Below, piece by piece: positions 34,617-44,170 of a stretch of 64,000 bases of DNA (its first letter is position 1; the number at the start of each line of letters is the position of its first letter). The translations under genes and the position numbers were made by a program. Source of the stretch: Muricauda sp. MAR_2010_75 (GTDB taxonomy: Bacteria; Bacteroidota; Bacteroidia; Flavobacteriales; Flavobacteriaceae). The notes under the pieces are model-generated. The model was not told where the DNA came from. It was given only the letters and a program-made list of their open reading frames with translations, and searched no databases. Location: the NCBI RefSeq assembly GCF_000745185.1, contig NZ_JQNJ01000001.1, positions 2,131,501 to 2,195,500 of the forward strand. Reading direction: 5' to 3'.

Positions 34617-35306
34617 TCAAAAGCCTTCAACGAGCTCCATAAGTTTGCGCTCATCCTTGATGCCTATTTTTTTCCCTGAAGTGTGGATAAGTCCTTTTTT
34701 CTTGAACTCAGATATGATCCTGATGGCAGATTCCGTAGCAGTGCCCACCACATTGGAAATATCTTCTCTGGATAGTGTTAGGGACAAAAAGCCATCCTCA
34801 TCTTCACCAAAGTTGTTTTTGAGGTAAAGAAAGGCCTCTGCAATGCGCTGTTTTACCGTTTTCTGTGAAATATTGACTATGACATCATCAGCCTCCTTAA
34901 GATCATGGGCCATGTGACGAAGTACCTCCAGGGTAAAGTTGGGATTGGATTGCAAGGTGTGGTTTATGCTTTCTTTGGGGATAAAGCAAACTTCCATGTC
35001 ACTTACTGCAATGGCGGAAAGATTGGTGCACTCGTCAGATATAACAGAACGTTGCCCCATTACTTCTCCTTTGGTGGCCAATTTTACAATTTGGTCCTTA
35101 CCGTTGGCACTGAGTTTGGAAAGCTTGGAAACGCCGTTACGAACACAATAAACACCATTGAGCTTATCGCCTTCCTCAAAAAGGGGTTGCCCTTTCTTTA
35201 TGGTCTTGGTGGTTTTGGAGTCGGAGACTTTTTTCAGTTCCTCCTTGCTCATGGCGCGTAGCGAGTTAAACTGCCGGATTATACAATTTTCACATCTGCT
35301 TTCCAT
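34617..35306 (-). CDS. Crp/Fnr-family regulator, FNR-like
   Basis: A 229-residue regulator: N-terminal CENC (Cys5, Cys8), cyclic-nucleotide-binding-type beta-roll (residues ~25-120), dimer helix, and winged helix SREDISNVVGTATESAIRII. The recognition helix has Glu and Arg spaced as in FNR and CRP, with Thr where CRP has Arg, which fits TGAT/TGAC half-sites. Cys residues at 5, 8, 54, 93 and 107 could bind an oxygen-sensitive FeS cluster, but the arrangement differs from E. coli FNR (three N-terminal Cys plus one central). It is divergent from ccoI over one shared dyad, so it is probably autoregulated. It is the likely master of the low-oxygen genes between 30 and 59 kb. Confidence 0.9.
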   Translation of the reverse strand: MESRCENCIIRQFNSLRAMSKEELKKVSDSKTTKTIKKGQPLFEEGDKLNGVYCVRNGVSKLSKLSANGKDQIVKLATKGEVMGQRSVISDECTNLSAIAVSDMEVCFIPKESINHTLQSNPNFTLEVLRHMAHDLKEADDVIVNISQKTVKQRIAEAFLYLKNNFGEDEDGFLSLTLSREDISNVVGTATESAIRIISEFKKKGLIHTSGKKIGIKDERKLMELVEGF

Positions 35307-35329
35307 AATGATTAGTTTACCTGATAAGA

Positions 35330-35403
35330 CAAACTTAAGGGTTCAACATTTATAATTTACTGATAAATATCATATTTTTAAGAAGAAGAGTATTACAAAT
35401 TTG
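35330..35403. promoter_or_regulatory. Bidirectional FNR-type promoter between the regulator and ccoI
   Basis: One dyad TGATAAATATCA (35361-35372) has a box at 33 bp on both sides: TAAGTTTG on the minus strand (35337-35330) toward the regulator gene, and CAAATTTG (35396-35403, one mismatch to TAnnTTTG) toward ccoI. The symmetry suggests a single bound dimer activating both directions. Confidence 0.72.
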
Positions 35404-35425
35404 CATCAGGTAAAGCAAATGTGAA

Positions 35426-37810
35426 ATGACAGACCTAACCTGTTATCATTGTGGGGACGAGTGTGGTAAAGGCACTGTTCAGTTTGATGATAAGGATTTT
35501 TGTTGTAATGGTTGCAAGACCGTTTACGAGATTTTTACGTCGAACGGACTGTCCACCTATTACGAAATAGAAGGTAAGGCAGGAACAACGCCGAATGAAA
35601 TCCGTCAGAAATACGATTTTTTGGACAACCAAGAAATTGTACAACAGCTCTTGGAATTTAATGAAGACGGTGTGCAGGTGGTAAGTCTAAGCATTCCTAC
35701 CATCCATTGCAGTTCCTGTATCTGGGTGCTGGAAAACCTGAACAAACTGCATTCGGCCATTAAAGTTTCACAAGTCGACTTTCCCAAAAAGACCATAAGG
35801 GTTACATACAAAACAGAAGATTTTTCCTTAAAGGCGCTGGTGCTTTTGTTGGGAAGCATCGGGTACGAGCCCTATATCTCTTTGGAGGAGTACAACAAGA
35901 AAGGGAAAAAGGTGGACCGTTCCTTAATATACAAATTGGGTGTGGCTGGTTTTGCCTTTGGCAATGTGATGCTGTTTTCGTTTCCTGAGTATTTTGAGGT
36001 CGAGGAATTTTGGCTGGACCAGTACAAGCACGTTTTCCGTTGGTTGATGTTCGCCTTTTCCCTGCCCGTGGTATTCTATGCTTCGCAAGATTATTTTATT
36101 TCCGCTTATAAGGGCATCCGCTCCAAACTGTTGAATATTGATGTGCCCATCGCCTTGGGAATATTGGTCCTCTTTTTACGGAGCACGGCAGACATTGTGT
36201 TTGATTTGGGCTCTGGTTTTTTTGATAGCCTCACGGGCTTGGTGTTCTTTCTGTTGTTGGGGAAATTCTTTCAACAAAAAACATACGCTTATCTTTCCTT
36301 TGAAAGGGATTACAAATCCTATTTTCCGATAGCCGTTACCCGCCTGAAGAAAAACGGGGAGGAGGAAAATGTTCAGATTTACAATATTGAGGTAGGGGAC
36401 AGGGTGCTGATCCGTAGCTACGAGATCATTCCCGTGGATTGTATCCTCATCAAAGGAACCGCTGAAATCGATTACAGTTTTGTAACGGGCGAGTCCGAAG
36501 CCGTATTTAAGGAATCGGGAGAAAAACTGTTTGCGGGCGGCAAACAACTTTCAGGAGTTTTGGAAGTTGAGGTGTTAAAATCCGTATCCCAAAGCTATCT
36601 AACCCAACTGTGGGGCAACTCCATCTTTTCAAAAGACAAAGCCAGCCAGTTCCAGACCCTTACCGATAGTATTGGTAAACGATTTACCATTGCCGTGTTG
36701 AGCATTGCTACACTGGCCACTGTTTTTTGGTTGATTTTTGACCCGAGCTTGGCCCTCAATGTGTTCACTTCGGTATTGATTATTGCCTGTCCTTGTGCCA
36801 TTGCTTTAGCGGCCCCCTTTACTTTGGGGAATATGCTTCGCATTTTTGGAAAGCATAAATTCTACCTGAAGAACACCAATGTAATTGAACGCTTGTCAAA
36901 AATTGATACCGCTATTTTTGATAAAACGGGAACGCTCACCACCAATCAAAAAGATACCATCCATTATGAAGGTATGGAACTTACGGAGGAAGAAACGGCA
37001 CTTTTAAAAACAACCTTAAGGGCCTCCAACCACCCCTTAAGCCGCTCGCTCTACACTATTTTAAAGTCGAATGCCATCATGACCCTGGAAGAGTTCCAAG
37101 AACATACAGGAAAAGGCATTGAAGGGAAATACAACCAACATTCCATAAAAGTGGGGTCGGCTTCCTACGTTGGGGAAAGTAAGGCTAATGCCTTAATGAA
37201 CACTTCGGTCTATGTGAGTGCAGATGAAGACATAAAAGGAAGATTTGTGTTCAAGAATACGTATCGGGAGGGGATGAGCCAAATATTTGATGAACTATCG
37301 AGCGATTTGGAACTTGGCATTCTTTCGGGCGATAACGATGGGGAAAAAGAACAGTTGCAAAAAGTACTTCCTGAAAAAACAAAGATGCTATTTGACCAAA
37401 GGCCGGAGGATAAGTTGGAATACATCAAAAATCTGCAGGAAAAGCACAAAGTTTTGATGGTGGGCGATGGATTGAACGATGCAGGCGCCTTGGCCCAAAG
37501 CGATGTGGGCTTGGCAGTTTCGGAGAACATCAACGTGTTTTCGCCAGCTTGTGACGGCATTTTGGACGCCAGCAAATTACAAAAGTTGCCAAAATTCATA
37601 AAACTGTCCAAGAGGTCCATGAGCGTTATAAAAATGAGTTTTTTGTTGTCGCTCTGCTACAATGTCGTAGGACTGTATTTTGCCATTACAGGCCAATTGC
37701 AGCCCGTGATAGCCGCTATTTTAATGCCATTGAGTTCCATTAGTATTGTGGTGTTCACCACCCTGGCAACAAATTATCTAGGAAAGGAATTAAAAACTTT
37801 AGAAAGCTGA
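35426..37810 (+). CDS. ccoI: Copper-translocating P1B-type ATPase for cbb3 oxidase assembly
   Basis: A 794-residue integral membrane pump. In order it has a Cys-rich N-terminal domain (CYHCGDECGKG and CCNGCKTVYEIF), a heavy-metal-associated domain with CSSCIW near residue 95, the actuator motif VTGES, and the metal-site CPCAIA in the sixth membrane helix (about residue 454). The phosphorylation site DKTGTLT lies near residue 497 and the hinge is VGDGLNDAG. It exports copper to the periplasm for the CuB site of the cbb3 oxidase. The architecture matches FixI/CcoI rather than a detoxifying CopA, and ccoS follows 59 bp later. It shares its regulatory site with the FNR-type gene. Confidence 0.95.
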   Translation: MTDLTCYHCGDECGKGTVQFDDKDFCCNGCKTVYEIFTSNGLSTYYEIEGKAGTTPNEIRQKYDFLDNQEIVQQLLEFNEDGVQVVSLSIPTIHCSSCIWVLENLNKLHSAIKVSQVDFPKKTIRVTYKTEDFSLKALVLLLGSIGYEPYISLEEYNKKGKKVDRSLIYKLGVAGFAFGNVMLFSFPEYFEVEEFWLDQYKHVFRWLMFAFSLPVVFYASQDYFISAYKGIRSKLLNIDVPIALGILVLFLRSTADIVFDLGSGFFDSLTGLVFFLLLGKFFQQKTYAYLSFERDYKSYFPIAVTRLKKNGEEENVQIYNIEVGDRVLIRSYEIIPVDCILIKGTAEIDYSFVTGESEAVFKESGEKLFAGGKQLSGVLEVEVLKSVSQSYLTQLWGNSIFSKDKASQFQTLTDSIGKRFTIAVLSIATLATVFWLIFDPSLALNVFTSVLIIACPCAIALAAPFTLGNMLRIFGKHKFYLKNTNVIERLSKIDTAIFDKTGTLTTNQKDTIHYEGMELTEEETALLKTTLRASNHPLSRSLYTILKSNAIMTLEEFQEHTGKGIEGKYNQHSIKVGSASYVGESKANALMNTSVYVSADEDIKGRFVFKNTYREGMSQIFDELSSDLELGILSGDNDGEKEQLQKVLPEKTKMLFDQRPEDKLEYIKNLQEKHKVLMVGDGLNDAGALAQSDVGLAVSENINVFSPACDGILDASKLQKLPKFIKLSKRSMSVIKMSFLLSLCYNVVGLYFAITGQLQPVIAAILMPLSSISIVVFTTLATNYLGKELKTLES

Positions 37811-37850
37811 TATATGTCATTTTTTGAGGAATACCATCACAGTAGTTTTA
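37808..37850 (+). promoter_or_regulatory. FNR-type site and promoter of the ccoS-ccoNO operon
   Basis: Dyad TGATATATGTCA (37808-37819) begins on the stop codon of ccoI. The -7 box TAGTTTTA is at 37843-37850 and the centre distance is 33 bp. The ccoS start is at 37870. Confidence 0.75.
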
Positions 37851-37869
37851 CCCCTAAATTCAGGCAGGT

Positions 37870-38079
37870 ATGAGTGTTATTTATGTGTTGTTGGCCATAA
37901 GCATAACGGTGGCCGTGGTCTTTTTTGTAGCCTTTGTTTTTTCGGTAAAAAGCGGACAATACGACGATACCTATACCCCATCGGTAAGAATGTTGTTTGA
38001 GGATGAGGTGGTCAAGGACAAGGATAAATCGAACCTAAATAAAAAGGAAATCAAACAAACTAAAAGTACAAACCAATAA
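37870..38079 (+). CDS. ccoS: cbb3 oxidase assembly protein CcoS
   Basis: A 69-residue protein with one N-terminal membrane helix ([22 protein letters not shown] in part), followed by the typical [18 protein letters not shown] pattern and a charged tail. CcoS is needed to insert haem and copper into cbb3 oxidase; it follows ccoI and precedes ccoNO by 2 bp, the usual order in Bacteroidota. Confidence 0.93.
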   Translation: MSVIYVLLAISITVAVVFFVAFVFSVKSGQYDDTYTPSVRMLFEDEVVKDKDKSNLNKKEIKQTKSTNQ

Positions 38080-38081
38080 AT

Positions 38082-40283
38082 ATGGAAATACAACAGTTCC
38101 GCTACGATAACAAAATCGTGCAAAAGTTCCTATACGCCACTATTCTATGGGGCGTGGTGGGTATGTCAGTAGGTCTCTTGTTGGCCTTTATGTTTTTGTT
38201 CCCCAATGTTACCGAAGGTATTTCTTGGTTAAGCTTTGGACGTTTGCGTCCACTGCATACCAATGCCGTGATCTTCGCATTTGTGGGTAACGCCATTTTT
38301 GCAGGGGTGTATTACTCGCTGCAACGTTTATTGAAAGCAAGAATGTTCAGTGATGTCCTGAGCAACATCAACTTTTGGGGCTGGCAATTGATCATTGTCG
38401 CCGCAGCCTTGACTTTGCCCTTGGGGTATACAACATCCAAAGAATACGCAGAATTGGAATGGCCGATAGATTTGGCCATTGCAGTGGTTTGGGTAGTTTT
38501 TGGCTGGAACATGATCGGTACCATCTTAAAAAGAAGGCAACGGCACCTATATGTGGCCATTTGGTTCTACCTTGCCACATTTGTAACCGTAGCCGTGTTG
38601 CACATCTTCAATAGCTTGGAGTTGCCAGTGACCGCATTGAAGAGTTACTCAGTTTATGCTGGTGTACAAGATGCTTTGGTACAATGGTGGTACGGTCACA
38701 ATGCGGTTGCGTTTTTCTTGACCACGCCTTTCTTGGGGTTGATGTACTACTTTGTTCCCAAAGCGGCGAACAGGCCCATTTATTCCTATAGACTGTCCAT
38801 CGTCCACTTCTGGTCGCTGATATTCATTTATATCTGGGCAGGTCCCCACCACTTGTTGTATTCTGCCTTGCCAGATTGGGCACAGAACCTAGGAGTGGTA
38901 TTCTCCGTAATGTTGATAGCACCATCTTGGGGTGGTATGATCAACGGATTGTTGACCCTTCGCGGGGTGTGGGACAAGGTACGCACCGATGCTACATTAA
39001 AATTTATGGTAGTTGCCATTACAGGTTATGGTATGGCCACGTTTGAAGGCCCTATGCTTTCCTTGAAGAACGTAAATGCCATTGCACACTTTAGTGACTG
39101 GATCATTGCCCACGTGCACGTAGGTGCATTGGCCTGGAACGGGTTCTTGACCTTTGGTATGATCTATTGGTTGGTGCCCCGAATGTTCAAAACAAATTTG
39201 TATTCCAAAGGATTGGCCAACTTCCACTTCTGGATCGGAACCTTGGGTATTGTATTGTATGCCCTGCCCATGTACGTAGCTGGATTTACCCAAGCCTTGA
39301 TGTGGAAAGAATTTAACCCGGATGGAACTTTGGTATATGGTAACTTCTTGGAAACCGTTACCCAAATCATCCCCATGTACTGGATGCGGGCCATTGGAGG
39401 TTCGTTGTACATCTTGGGTATGTTCGTGCTGCTGTATAATGTGGTAAGAACCATTAGATCAGGTAGCAAGGTTGAAGATGAAGCAGCAGAAGCTCCAGCA
39501 TTGGAACGTGTTGCGAAAAGAAGAGTAGCTGGCGAAACTTTCCACAATTGGTTGGAAAGAAAACCAGTGCAGTTGACCATCTTGGCCACCATTGCCATTT
39601 TGATCGGAGGAATCATTCAGATTGTGCCCACCATTTTGGTAAAATCCAACATCCCGACCATAACAAGTGTTAAACCGTATACACCATTGGAACTGGAAGG
39701 ACGAGACCTATATATCAGGGAAGGTTGCGTGGGCTGTCACTCACAAATGATTCGACCGTTCCGAAGTGAGGTGGAGCGTTATGGTGAGTACGCCAAGGCA
39801 GGGGAATTTGTGTACGACCACCCCTTCTTGTGGGGTAGTAAACGTACTGGCCCAGATTTATTACGGGTTGGAGGGAAATATTCCGATAGCTGGCACCTGA
39901 ACCATATGTACGATCCACAAAGTACCTCGGCAGGCTCCATTATGCCATCGTATGAATGGTTGGTAACGGACGAGCACGACCGAAGCGATGTTCAGGCCAA
40001 AATGGAGACAATGGTTAAACTTGGAGTGCCTTATACAGAAGAAGACATTGCCAATGCTCCTCAATCCATGGCAGAACAGGCAGCACAAATAGAAAAGAAC
40101 CTTTACACAGACCCAGAATTCGAGAGAACCTATGAAGCGGATAAAAAGTATGCTGAGGAAAACGGATTGGATTTTGTGGAAATGCGAGATCGTGAAATCG
40201 TGGCCCTGATAGCCTATCTGCAGCGATTGGGTACCGATATCAAAATTGAAGGAACAGAAGAAACTATATCTCAAAACAAATAG
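38082..40283 (+). CDS. ccoN: cbb3-type cytochrome c oxidase, fused subunits I and II
   Basis: A 733-residue fusion. The first ~490 residues are CcoN, with twelve membrane helices and the haem b/CuB histidines in [41 protein letters not shown] and [15 protein letters not shown]. After a basic linker and one membrane helix, the CcoO part carries a haem c motif CVGCH (about residues 548-552) in [15 protein letters not shown] and the axial Met region [10 protein letters not shown]. The complex reduces oxygen with high affinity and pumps protons. The N-O fusion is common in Bacteroidota and separate in proteobacteria. The CcoO end ([17 protein letters not shown]) is conserved. Confidence 0.96.
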   Translation: MEIQQFRYDNKIVQKFLYATILWGVVGMSVGLLLAFMFLFPNVTEGISWLSFGRLRPLHTNAVIFAFVGNAIFAGVYYSLQRLLKARMFSDVLSNINFWGWQLIIVAAALTLPLGYTTSKEYAELEWPIDLAIAVVWVVFGWNMIGTILKRRQRHLYVAIWFYLATFVTVAVLHIFNSLELPVTALKSYSVYAGVQDALVQWWYGHNAVAFFLTTPFLGLMYYFVPKAANRPIYSYRLSIVHFWSLIFIYIWAGPHHLLYSALPDWAQNLGVVFSVMLIAPSWGGMINGLLTLRGVWDKVRTDATLKFMVVAITGYGMATFEGPMLSLKNVNAIAHFSDWIIAHVHVGALAWNGFLTFGMIYWLVPRMFKTNLYSKGLANFHFWIGTLGIVLYALPMYVAGFTQALMWKEFNPDGTLVYGNFLETVTQIIPMYWMRAIGGSLYILGMFVLLYNVVRTIRSGSKVEDEAAEAPALERVAKRRVAGETFHNWLERKPVQLTILATIAILIGGIIQIVPTILVKSNIPTITSVKPYTPLELEGRDLYIREGCVGCHSQMIRPFRSEVERYGEYAKAGEFVYDHPFLWGSKRTGPDLLRVGGKYSDSWHLNHMYDPQSTSAGSIMPSYEWLVTDEHDRSDVQAKMETMVKLGVPYTEEDIANAPQSMAEQAAQIEKNLYTDPEFERTYEADKKYAEENGLDFVEMRDREIVALIAYLQRLGTDIKIEGTEETISQNK

Positions 40284-40285
40284 CC

Positions 40286-40474
40286 ATGTTGAAATTTGTA
40301 AAAGAACATATGGAAACCATTGATGGGATAGCCAACTACCCCATGGTTTCACTCCTCATCTTCTTTGTGTTTTTTGTTCTCTTGTTCTGGTGGGTAGTTA
40401 CCGCCACCAAAGAACATATAAAGGAGATGTCCGAACTGCCCTTGGATAACGAAGATCAACAAAACAAACTATAA
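40286..40474 (+). CDS. ccoQ: cbb3 oxidase small subunit CcoQ
   Basis: A 62-residue protein with a single membrane helix (VSLLIFFVFFVLLFWWVV) and a short charged C-terminal tail. Size, topology and location, 2 bp after ccoNO and 4 bp before ccoP, identify it as the FixQ/CcoQ stabilising subunit. Confidence 0.88.
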   Translation: MLKFVKEHMETIDGIANYPMVSLLIFFVFFVLLFWWVVTATKEHIKEMSELPLDNEDQQNKL

Positions 40475-40478
40475 TATT

Positions 40479-41438
40479 ATGAGCACAAAAACACCATGGT
40501 GGATACGAGTCCCGGTTTTATTCTTTTTGATCTTCGGATTGATGGAATTCTTTATAGACTCCGGGGACAAACCCGCAATAATTGAATATCCCATCACCCA
40601 GTTTTTTATGCTGTTGGTGCTGATGATTCTTATTGCCATAGAACTGATTTTAGGTTCCATTGAGAACATTATGTTCCAAACCCTTTCCGAAGAAGGCAAG
40701 GAACGTTACCTGGAAGCCAAAAACAAGAAATTAGAATGGACATGGGCCAAAAACCTTATGAAAAAATTGACCAAGAGCCGCTCCATTGAGCGTGAGGGCG
40801 AAATTGTCCTGGACCACAATTACGATGGTATCCGAGAGTTGGACAATGTATTGCCGCCTTGGTGGGTTTACCTTTTCTATGCGACAATTGTGTTTGCAGT
40901 GGTGTATCTGGTAAGGTTCCATGTCATTGGAGATTACGACCAAGAACTGGAATATGAACAGGAGGTTGCCGCGGCACAAGCAGCTATTGAGGAATACAAA
41001 AAAACAGCCAAGGATTTGGTGGATGCCAGCACGGTCGAATTTTTATCCGATCCAGCCGATTTGAGCGCGGGCGAGAAAATCTTCCAAACCAATTGTGTGG
41101 TTTGTCATATGGCAGATGGCGGCGGTGGTATAGGCCCAAACCTAACCGATGAATACTGGATTTTGGGAGGAGGCATCAAAAATGTCTTCACCACAATTTC
41201 CGAAGGGGGTCGAGACGGAAAAGGGATGGTCGCCTGGAAACAGAGTTTTAAACCTGCCGAAATTGCACAGGTGGCCAGCTATGTTATCTCATTGGGAGGT
41301 ACCGCACCTGCCAATCCAAAAGCACCTGAAGGAGAAATATGGGTGGATCCAAATGCTCCTGAGGACACCAACGGAACAGAATCTGAAACGCCACCCGCAG
41401 AACAAGCTTCAGATTCAACAGATGTTGCCATGAATTAG
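40479..41438 (+). CDS. ccoP: cbb3 oxidase cytochrome c subunit CcoP (one haem)
   Basis: A 319-residue membrane-anchored cytochrome: two or three helices in the first ~160 residues (including LPPWWVYLFYATIVFAVVYL), then one cytochrome c domain with CVVCH at about residues 206-210 and axial Met in GKGMVAWKQSFKPAEI. Only one CxxCH is present, whereas proteobacterial CcoP has two, so electron entry must differ. A Pro/Glu/Ala-rich C-terminal tail follows (residues ~285-319). It passes electrons from soluble donors to the CcoO haem. Confidence 0.92.
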   Translation: MSTKTPWWIRVPVLFFLIFGLMEFFIDSGDKPAIIEYPITQFFMLLVLMILIAIELILGSIENIMFQTLSEEGKERYLEAKNKKLEWTWAKNLMKKLTKSRSIEREGEIVLDHNYDGIRELDNVLPPWWVYLFYATIVFAVVYLVRFHVIGDYDQELEYEQEVAAAQAAIEEYKKTAKDLVDASTVEFLSDPADLSAGEKIFQTNCVVCHMADGGGGIGPNLTDEYWILGGGIKNVFTTISEGGRDGKGMVAWKQSFKPAEIAQVASYVISLGGTAPANPKAPEGEIWVDPNAPEDTNGTESETPPAEQASDSTDVAMN

Positions 41439-41490
41439 CCCTTTTAGGGACGTCTATGGTAGAATAATGAATCGATAAATTATACATTCG

Positions 41491-42900
41491 ATGGAAGAGA
41501 ATTTTAGGGATTCCATAGGCACGATCACACAAGAAGGAAAGCGGAATTGGATTTTTCCAAAGAAGCCCAGTGGGCGCTACTATGAGTATAGAAAATATGT
41601 TAGTTACTTTCTACTCATTTTCTTGATAGCAGCCCCTTTCGTTAAGATCAATGGGCACCAATTTTTAATGTTCAATGTGCTGGAGCGCCGTTTCAATATC
41701 TTTGGACTTCCGTTTTGGCCCCAGGATTTTCACTTAGTGGTCGTTTCCATGATCATAGGCGTGATTTTCATTGCACTTTTTACGGTTGCCTATGGTCGTA
41801 TTTTTTGTGGTTGGATGTGTCCCCAGACCATTTTCTTGGAAATGGTCTTCCGTAGGATTGAATATTGGATTGATGGGGACAGAGGTGCTCAAATGCGATT
41901 GGCCAAAGCACCTTGGACAGGAAAAAAGATTGGAAAAAGAGTATTGAAGTGGATTATCTTTTTCATTATTTCATTTCTGATAGCCAATGTCTTTTTGGCC
42001 TATTTGATTGGCAGTGACAAATTGATTCAGTATGTTATTGATGGCCCCATGGCCCATTTGGGAACCATGGTTCCATTACTGATTTTTACAGGGGTCTTTT
42101 ATTTCATCTTTGCATGGTTCCGGGAACAGGTATGTATCATTGCCTGTCCGTATGGACGATTGCAAGGGGTGCTTTTGGATAATAAATCCATTGTGGTGGC
42201 CTACGACCACAAACGGGGAGAAGGAGAAAATGGCCGTAAAAAATTTAGAAAAAATGAAGACAGGGATGCTCTAGGACATGGGGATTGTATTGATTGCTTC
42301 CAGTGCGTAAATGTTTGCCCTACGGGAATTGACATTCGTAATGGAACCCAATTGGAGTGCGTAAACTGTACTGCTTGTATTGATGAGTGCGACCATATCA
42401 TGGATAGCATCGATAGGCCCAGGGGGTTGATCCGTTATGCAAGTGAGGACGAAATTACCAAAAAAGCCAAATTTAAGTTTACGCCCCGTATGAAGGGCTA
42501 TACGGCAGTTTTGGTTGTGTTGACCGGTATCCTTATTGGAATGTTGTTTTTGCGGAATGAAGTTGAGGCCAATATTTTGCGATTGCCCGGGCAATTGTAC
42601 GAGCGTAAGGAGAACAACATCATCAGTAATGTGTACACCTATAAATTGGTGAACAAGACCACCAAGGATATTGAAAATGTGTCTTTTGGGTTGATGTCGC
42701 ACAACGGAGAGATTAAAATGGTTTCCCAAGATACATTTACCGTTCCAGCTGAAGAATTGACCGAAGGAACCCTGTTCATAGAAATAAACGCCTCAGCATT
42801 GAATGGCGATAAGGACAAATTAAAAATAGGGGTGTATAGTGGGGATAAACTTATAGAGACCACGGTGACCCAGTTTTTGGCACCAAGAAGCTATAATTAG
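41491..42900 (+). CDS. ccoG: cbb3 oxidase accessory protein CcoG (FixG), polyferredoxin
   Basis: A 469-residue membrane protein with several helices and Cys motifs: CGWMCPQTIF (about residue 106), CIIACPYGR, and two 4Fe-4S clusters in CIDCFQCVNVCP and CVNCTACIDEC. A C-terminal Ig-like domain follows (YKLVNKTTKDIENVSF). CcoG is thought to reduce Cu(II) to Cu(I) for delivery to the oxidase via CcoI. It lies 52 bp after ccoP. Confidence 0.94.
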   Translation: MEENFRDSIGTITQEGKRNWIFPKKPSGRYYEYRKYVSYFLLIFLIAAPFVKINGHQFLMFNVLERRFNIFGLPFWPQDFHLVVVSMIIGVIFIALFTVAYGRIFCGWMCPQTIFLEMVFRRIEYWIDGDRGAQMRLAKAPWTGKKIGKRVLKWIIFFIISFLIANVFLAYLIGSDKLIQYVIDGPMAHLGTMVPLLIFTGVFYFIFAWFREQVCIIACPYGRLQGVLLDNKSIVVAYDHKRGEGENGRKKFRKNEDRDALGHGDCIDCFQCVNVCPTGIDIRNGTQLECVNCTACIDECDHIMDSIDRPRGLIRYASEDEITKKAKFKFTPRMKGYTAVLVVLTGILIGMLFLRNEVEANILRLPGQLYERKENNIISNVYTYKLVNKTTKDIENVSFGLMSHNGEIKMVSQDTFTVPAEELTEGTLFIEINASALNGDKDKLKIGVYSGDKLIETTVTQFLAPRSYN

Positions 42901-42997
42901 ACATTAGATGTGAGATTTGAGCTGTGAGTAGTGAGATGCAGGCTGATAGTTAAAACAAACAAGATTGCTTTATAATTAAGTTTAAAACAATAAAAAA

Positions 42998-43444
42998 ATG
43001 AAGATTAATTGGGGAACGGGAATTGTATTGGCGTTTATAGGGTTTATAACCTTTATTTTATACTTCGTCTTCAGGATGAGTACAGATGATAGGGCCAACC
43101 ACGATTTGGTAACCGAGCAATATTATAAGAAAGAACTATCCTATCAGCAGGAGATAGACGCATCAAAGACAGCAACGGAAATGAATGCCAACCTAAAGGT
43201 TGAAAGAACGGGTGAAGGCTTGGTGATTTATTTTCCAGAGCGTTTCGACCCCAAAAAAATAAGTGGAACAGTGTCCCTATACAGACCGTCTAACAAGCAT
43301 TTGGATACAGACTTTCCTATAAGTTTATCCAAAACACATTTGCTCATACCTGACAATCGCTTGGTAGACGGTCGCTGGGACATTTCCATAAGCTGGAAGT
43401 ACGAAGGTAATTCCTTTTTACATAAAGAAAAATTGGTGTACTGA
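42998..43444 (+). CDS. ccoH: FixH/CcoH-family protein
   Basis: A 148-residue protein with one N-terminal membrane helix (GIVLAFIGFITFILYFVF) and the periplasmic FixH domain (DLVTEQYYKKELSYQQEID, the conserved YY/YQ stretch, and LPDNRLVDGRWDIS-like ending LIPDNRLVDGRWDISISW). CcoH is needed for stable cbb3 complex formation. It starts 97 bp after ccoG and is followed 2 bp later by a TauE-like gene. Confidence 0.9.
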   Translation: MKINWGTGIVLAFIGFITFILYFVFRMSTDDRANHDLVTEQYYKKELSYQQEIDASKTATEMNANLKVERTGEGLVIYFPERFDPKKISGTVSLYRPSNKHLDTDFPISLSKTHLLIPDNRLVDGRWDISISWKYEGNSFLHKEKLVY

Positions 43445-43446
43445 AT

Positions 43447-44157
43447 ATGTTGACCTCCGCATTGGTTCTGGGTCTTTTGGGAAGTCTGCATTGCTTGGGC
43501 ATGTGCGGGCCAATAGCCTTTATGTTGCCCTTAGATCAAAACAATGGTGTTAAAAAGACCGCACAACTGTCCATTTACCATTTCGGAAGGTTACTGGCCT
43601 ATGGCATTATTGGTGTGCTATTTGGACTTTTGGGCAAGGGATTGTCCTTGTTCGGAATTCAACAGAAGCTTTCCATCGGTATTGGTGTACTTATGATTGT
43701 TTTGGTGCTCATTCCGGGAAAATACCTGAACGGACATAGGCTGTTGTCGCCCATTTACTCAATTATTGGCAAGGTAAAATCCAAACTTGGGGCTGAACTC
43801 AAGAAAAAAACACCCGATACGTTTTTGACCATTGGCTTTTTGAACGGGTTTTTGCCCTGCGGTTTGGTCTATATGGCCCTGTTGGGCGCCATAGCCATGG
43901 GAAATGCATTGGAAGGGGGGCTTTACATGATGATTTTTGGCCTGGGAACGGTTCCCCTCATGTCTTTGGTGGTGTATTCCAAAGGAATGTTGAGTACATC
44001 CATTAAATCTAGAATAAAAAAATTGATACCGGTATTTGTGGTCATTATAGGCATATTGTTTATTGTACGTGGACTGGGATTGGGCATACCTTATGTTTCC
44101 CCAAAATCTGCTCCCACAAATTCCGTAATGGCGACCATAGAATGCCATCAACCTTAA
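43447..44157 (+). CDS. TauE/SafE-like (UreH-type) membrane protein of the cbb3 operon
   Basis: A 236-residue protein with six predicted membrane segments. The features are SLHCLGMCGPIAFMLPL near the N terminus (HCxxMCGP, a possible metal or thiol site), YHFGRLLAYGIIGVLFGL, and GFLNGFLPCGLVYMALLGAIAMG (NGxLPCGL). This family regularly sits in cbb3 operons after FixH and has been linked to copper or redox handling during oxidase assembly. Sulfite export is not implied. The Cys/Met/His motifs support a metal-related role. Confidence 0.82.
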   Translation: MLTSALVLGLLGSLHCLGMCGPIAFMLPLDQNNGVKKTAQLSIYHFGRLLAYGIIGVLFGLLGKGLSLFGIQQKLSIGIGVLMIVLVLIPGKYLNGHRLLSPIYSIIGKVKSKLGAELKKKTPDTFLTIGFLNGFLPCGLVYMALLGAIAMGNALEGGLYMMIFGLGTVPLMSLVVYSKGMLSTSIKSRIKKLIPVFVVIIGILFIVRGLGLGIPYVSPKSAPTNSVMATIECHQP

Positions 44158-44170
44158 AAATCAATCCATA

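Noticed and set aside
42901..42960. G/A/T-rich repetitive-looking text (TGTGAG, TAGTGAG) between ccoG and ccoH
   Set aside because: Too short and irregular to call a repeat family or binding site; similar low-complexity text is common in such gaps.
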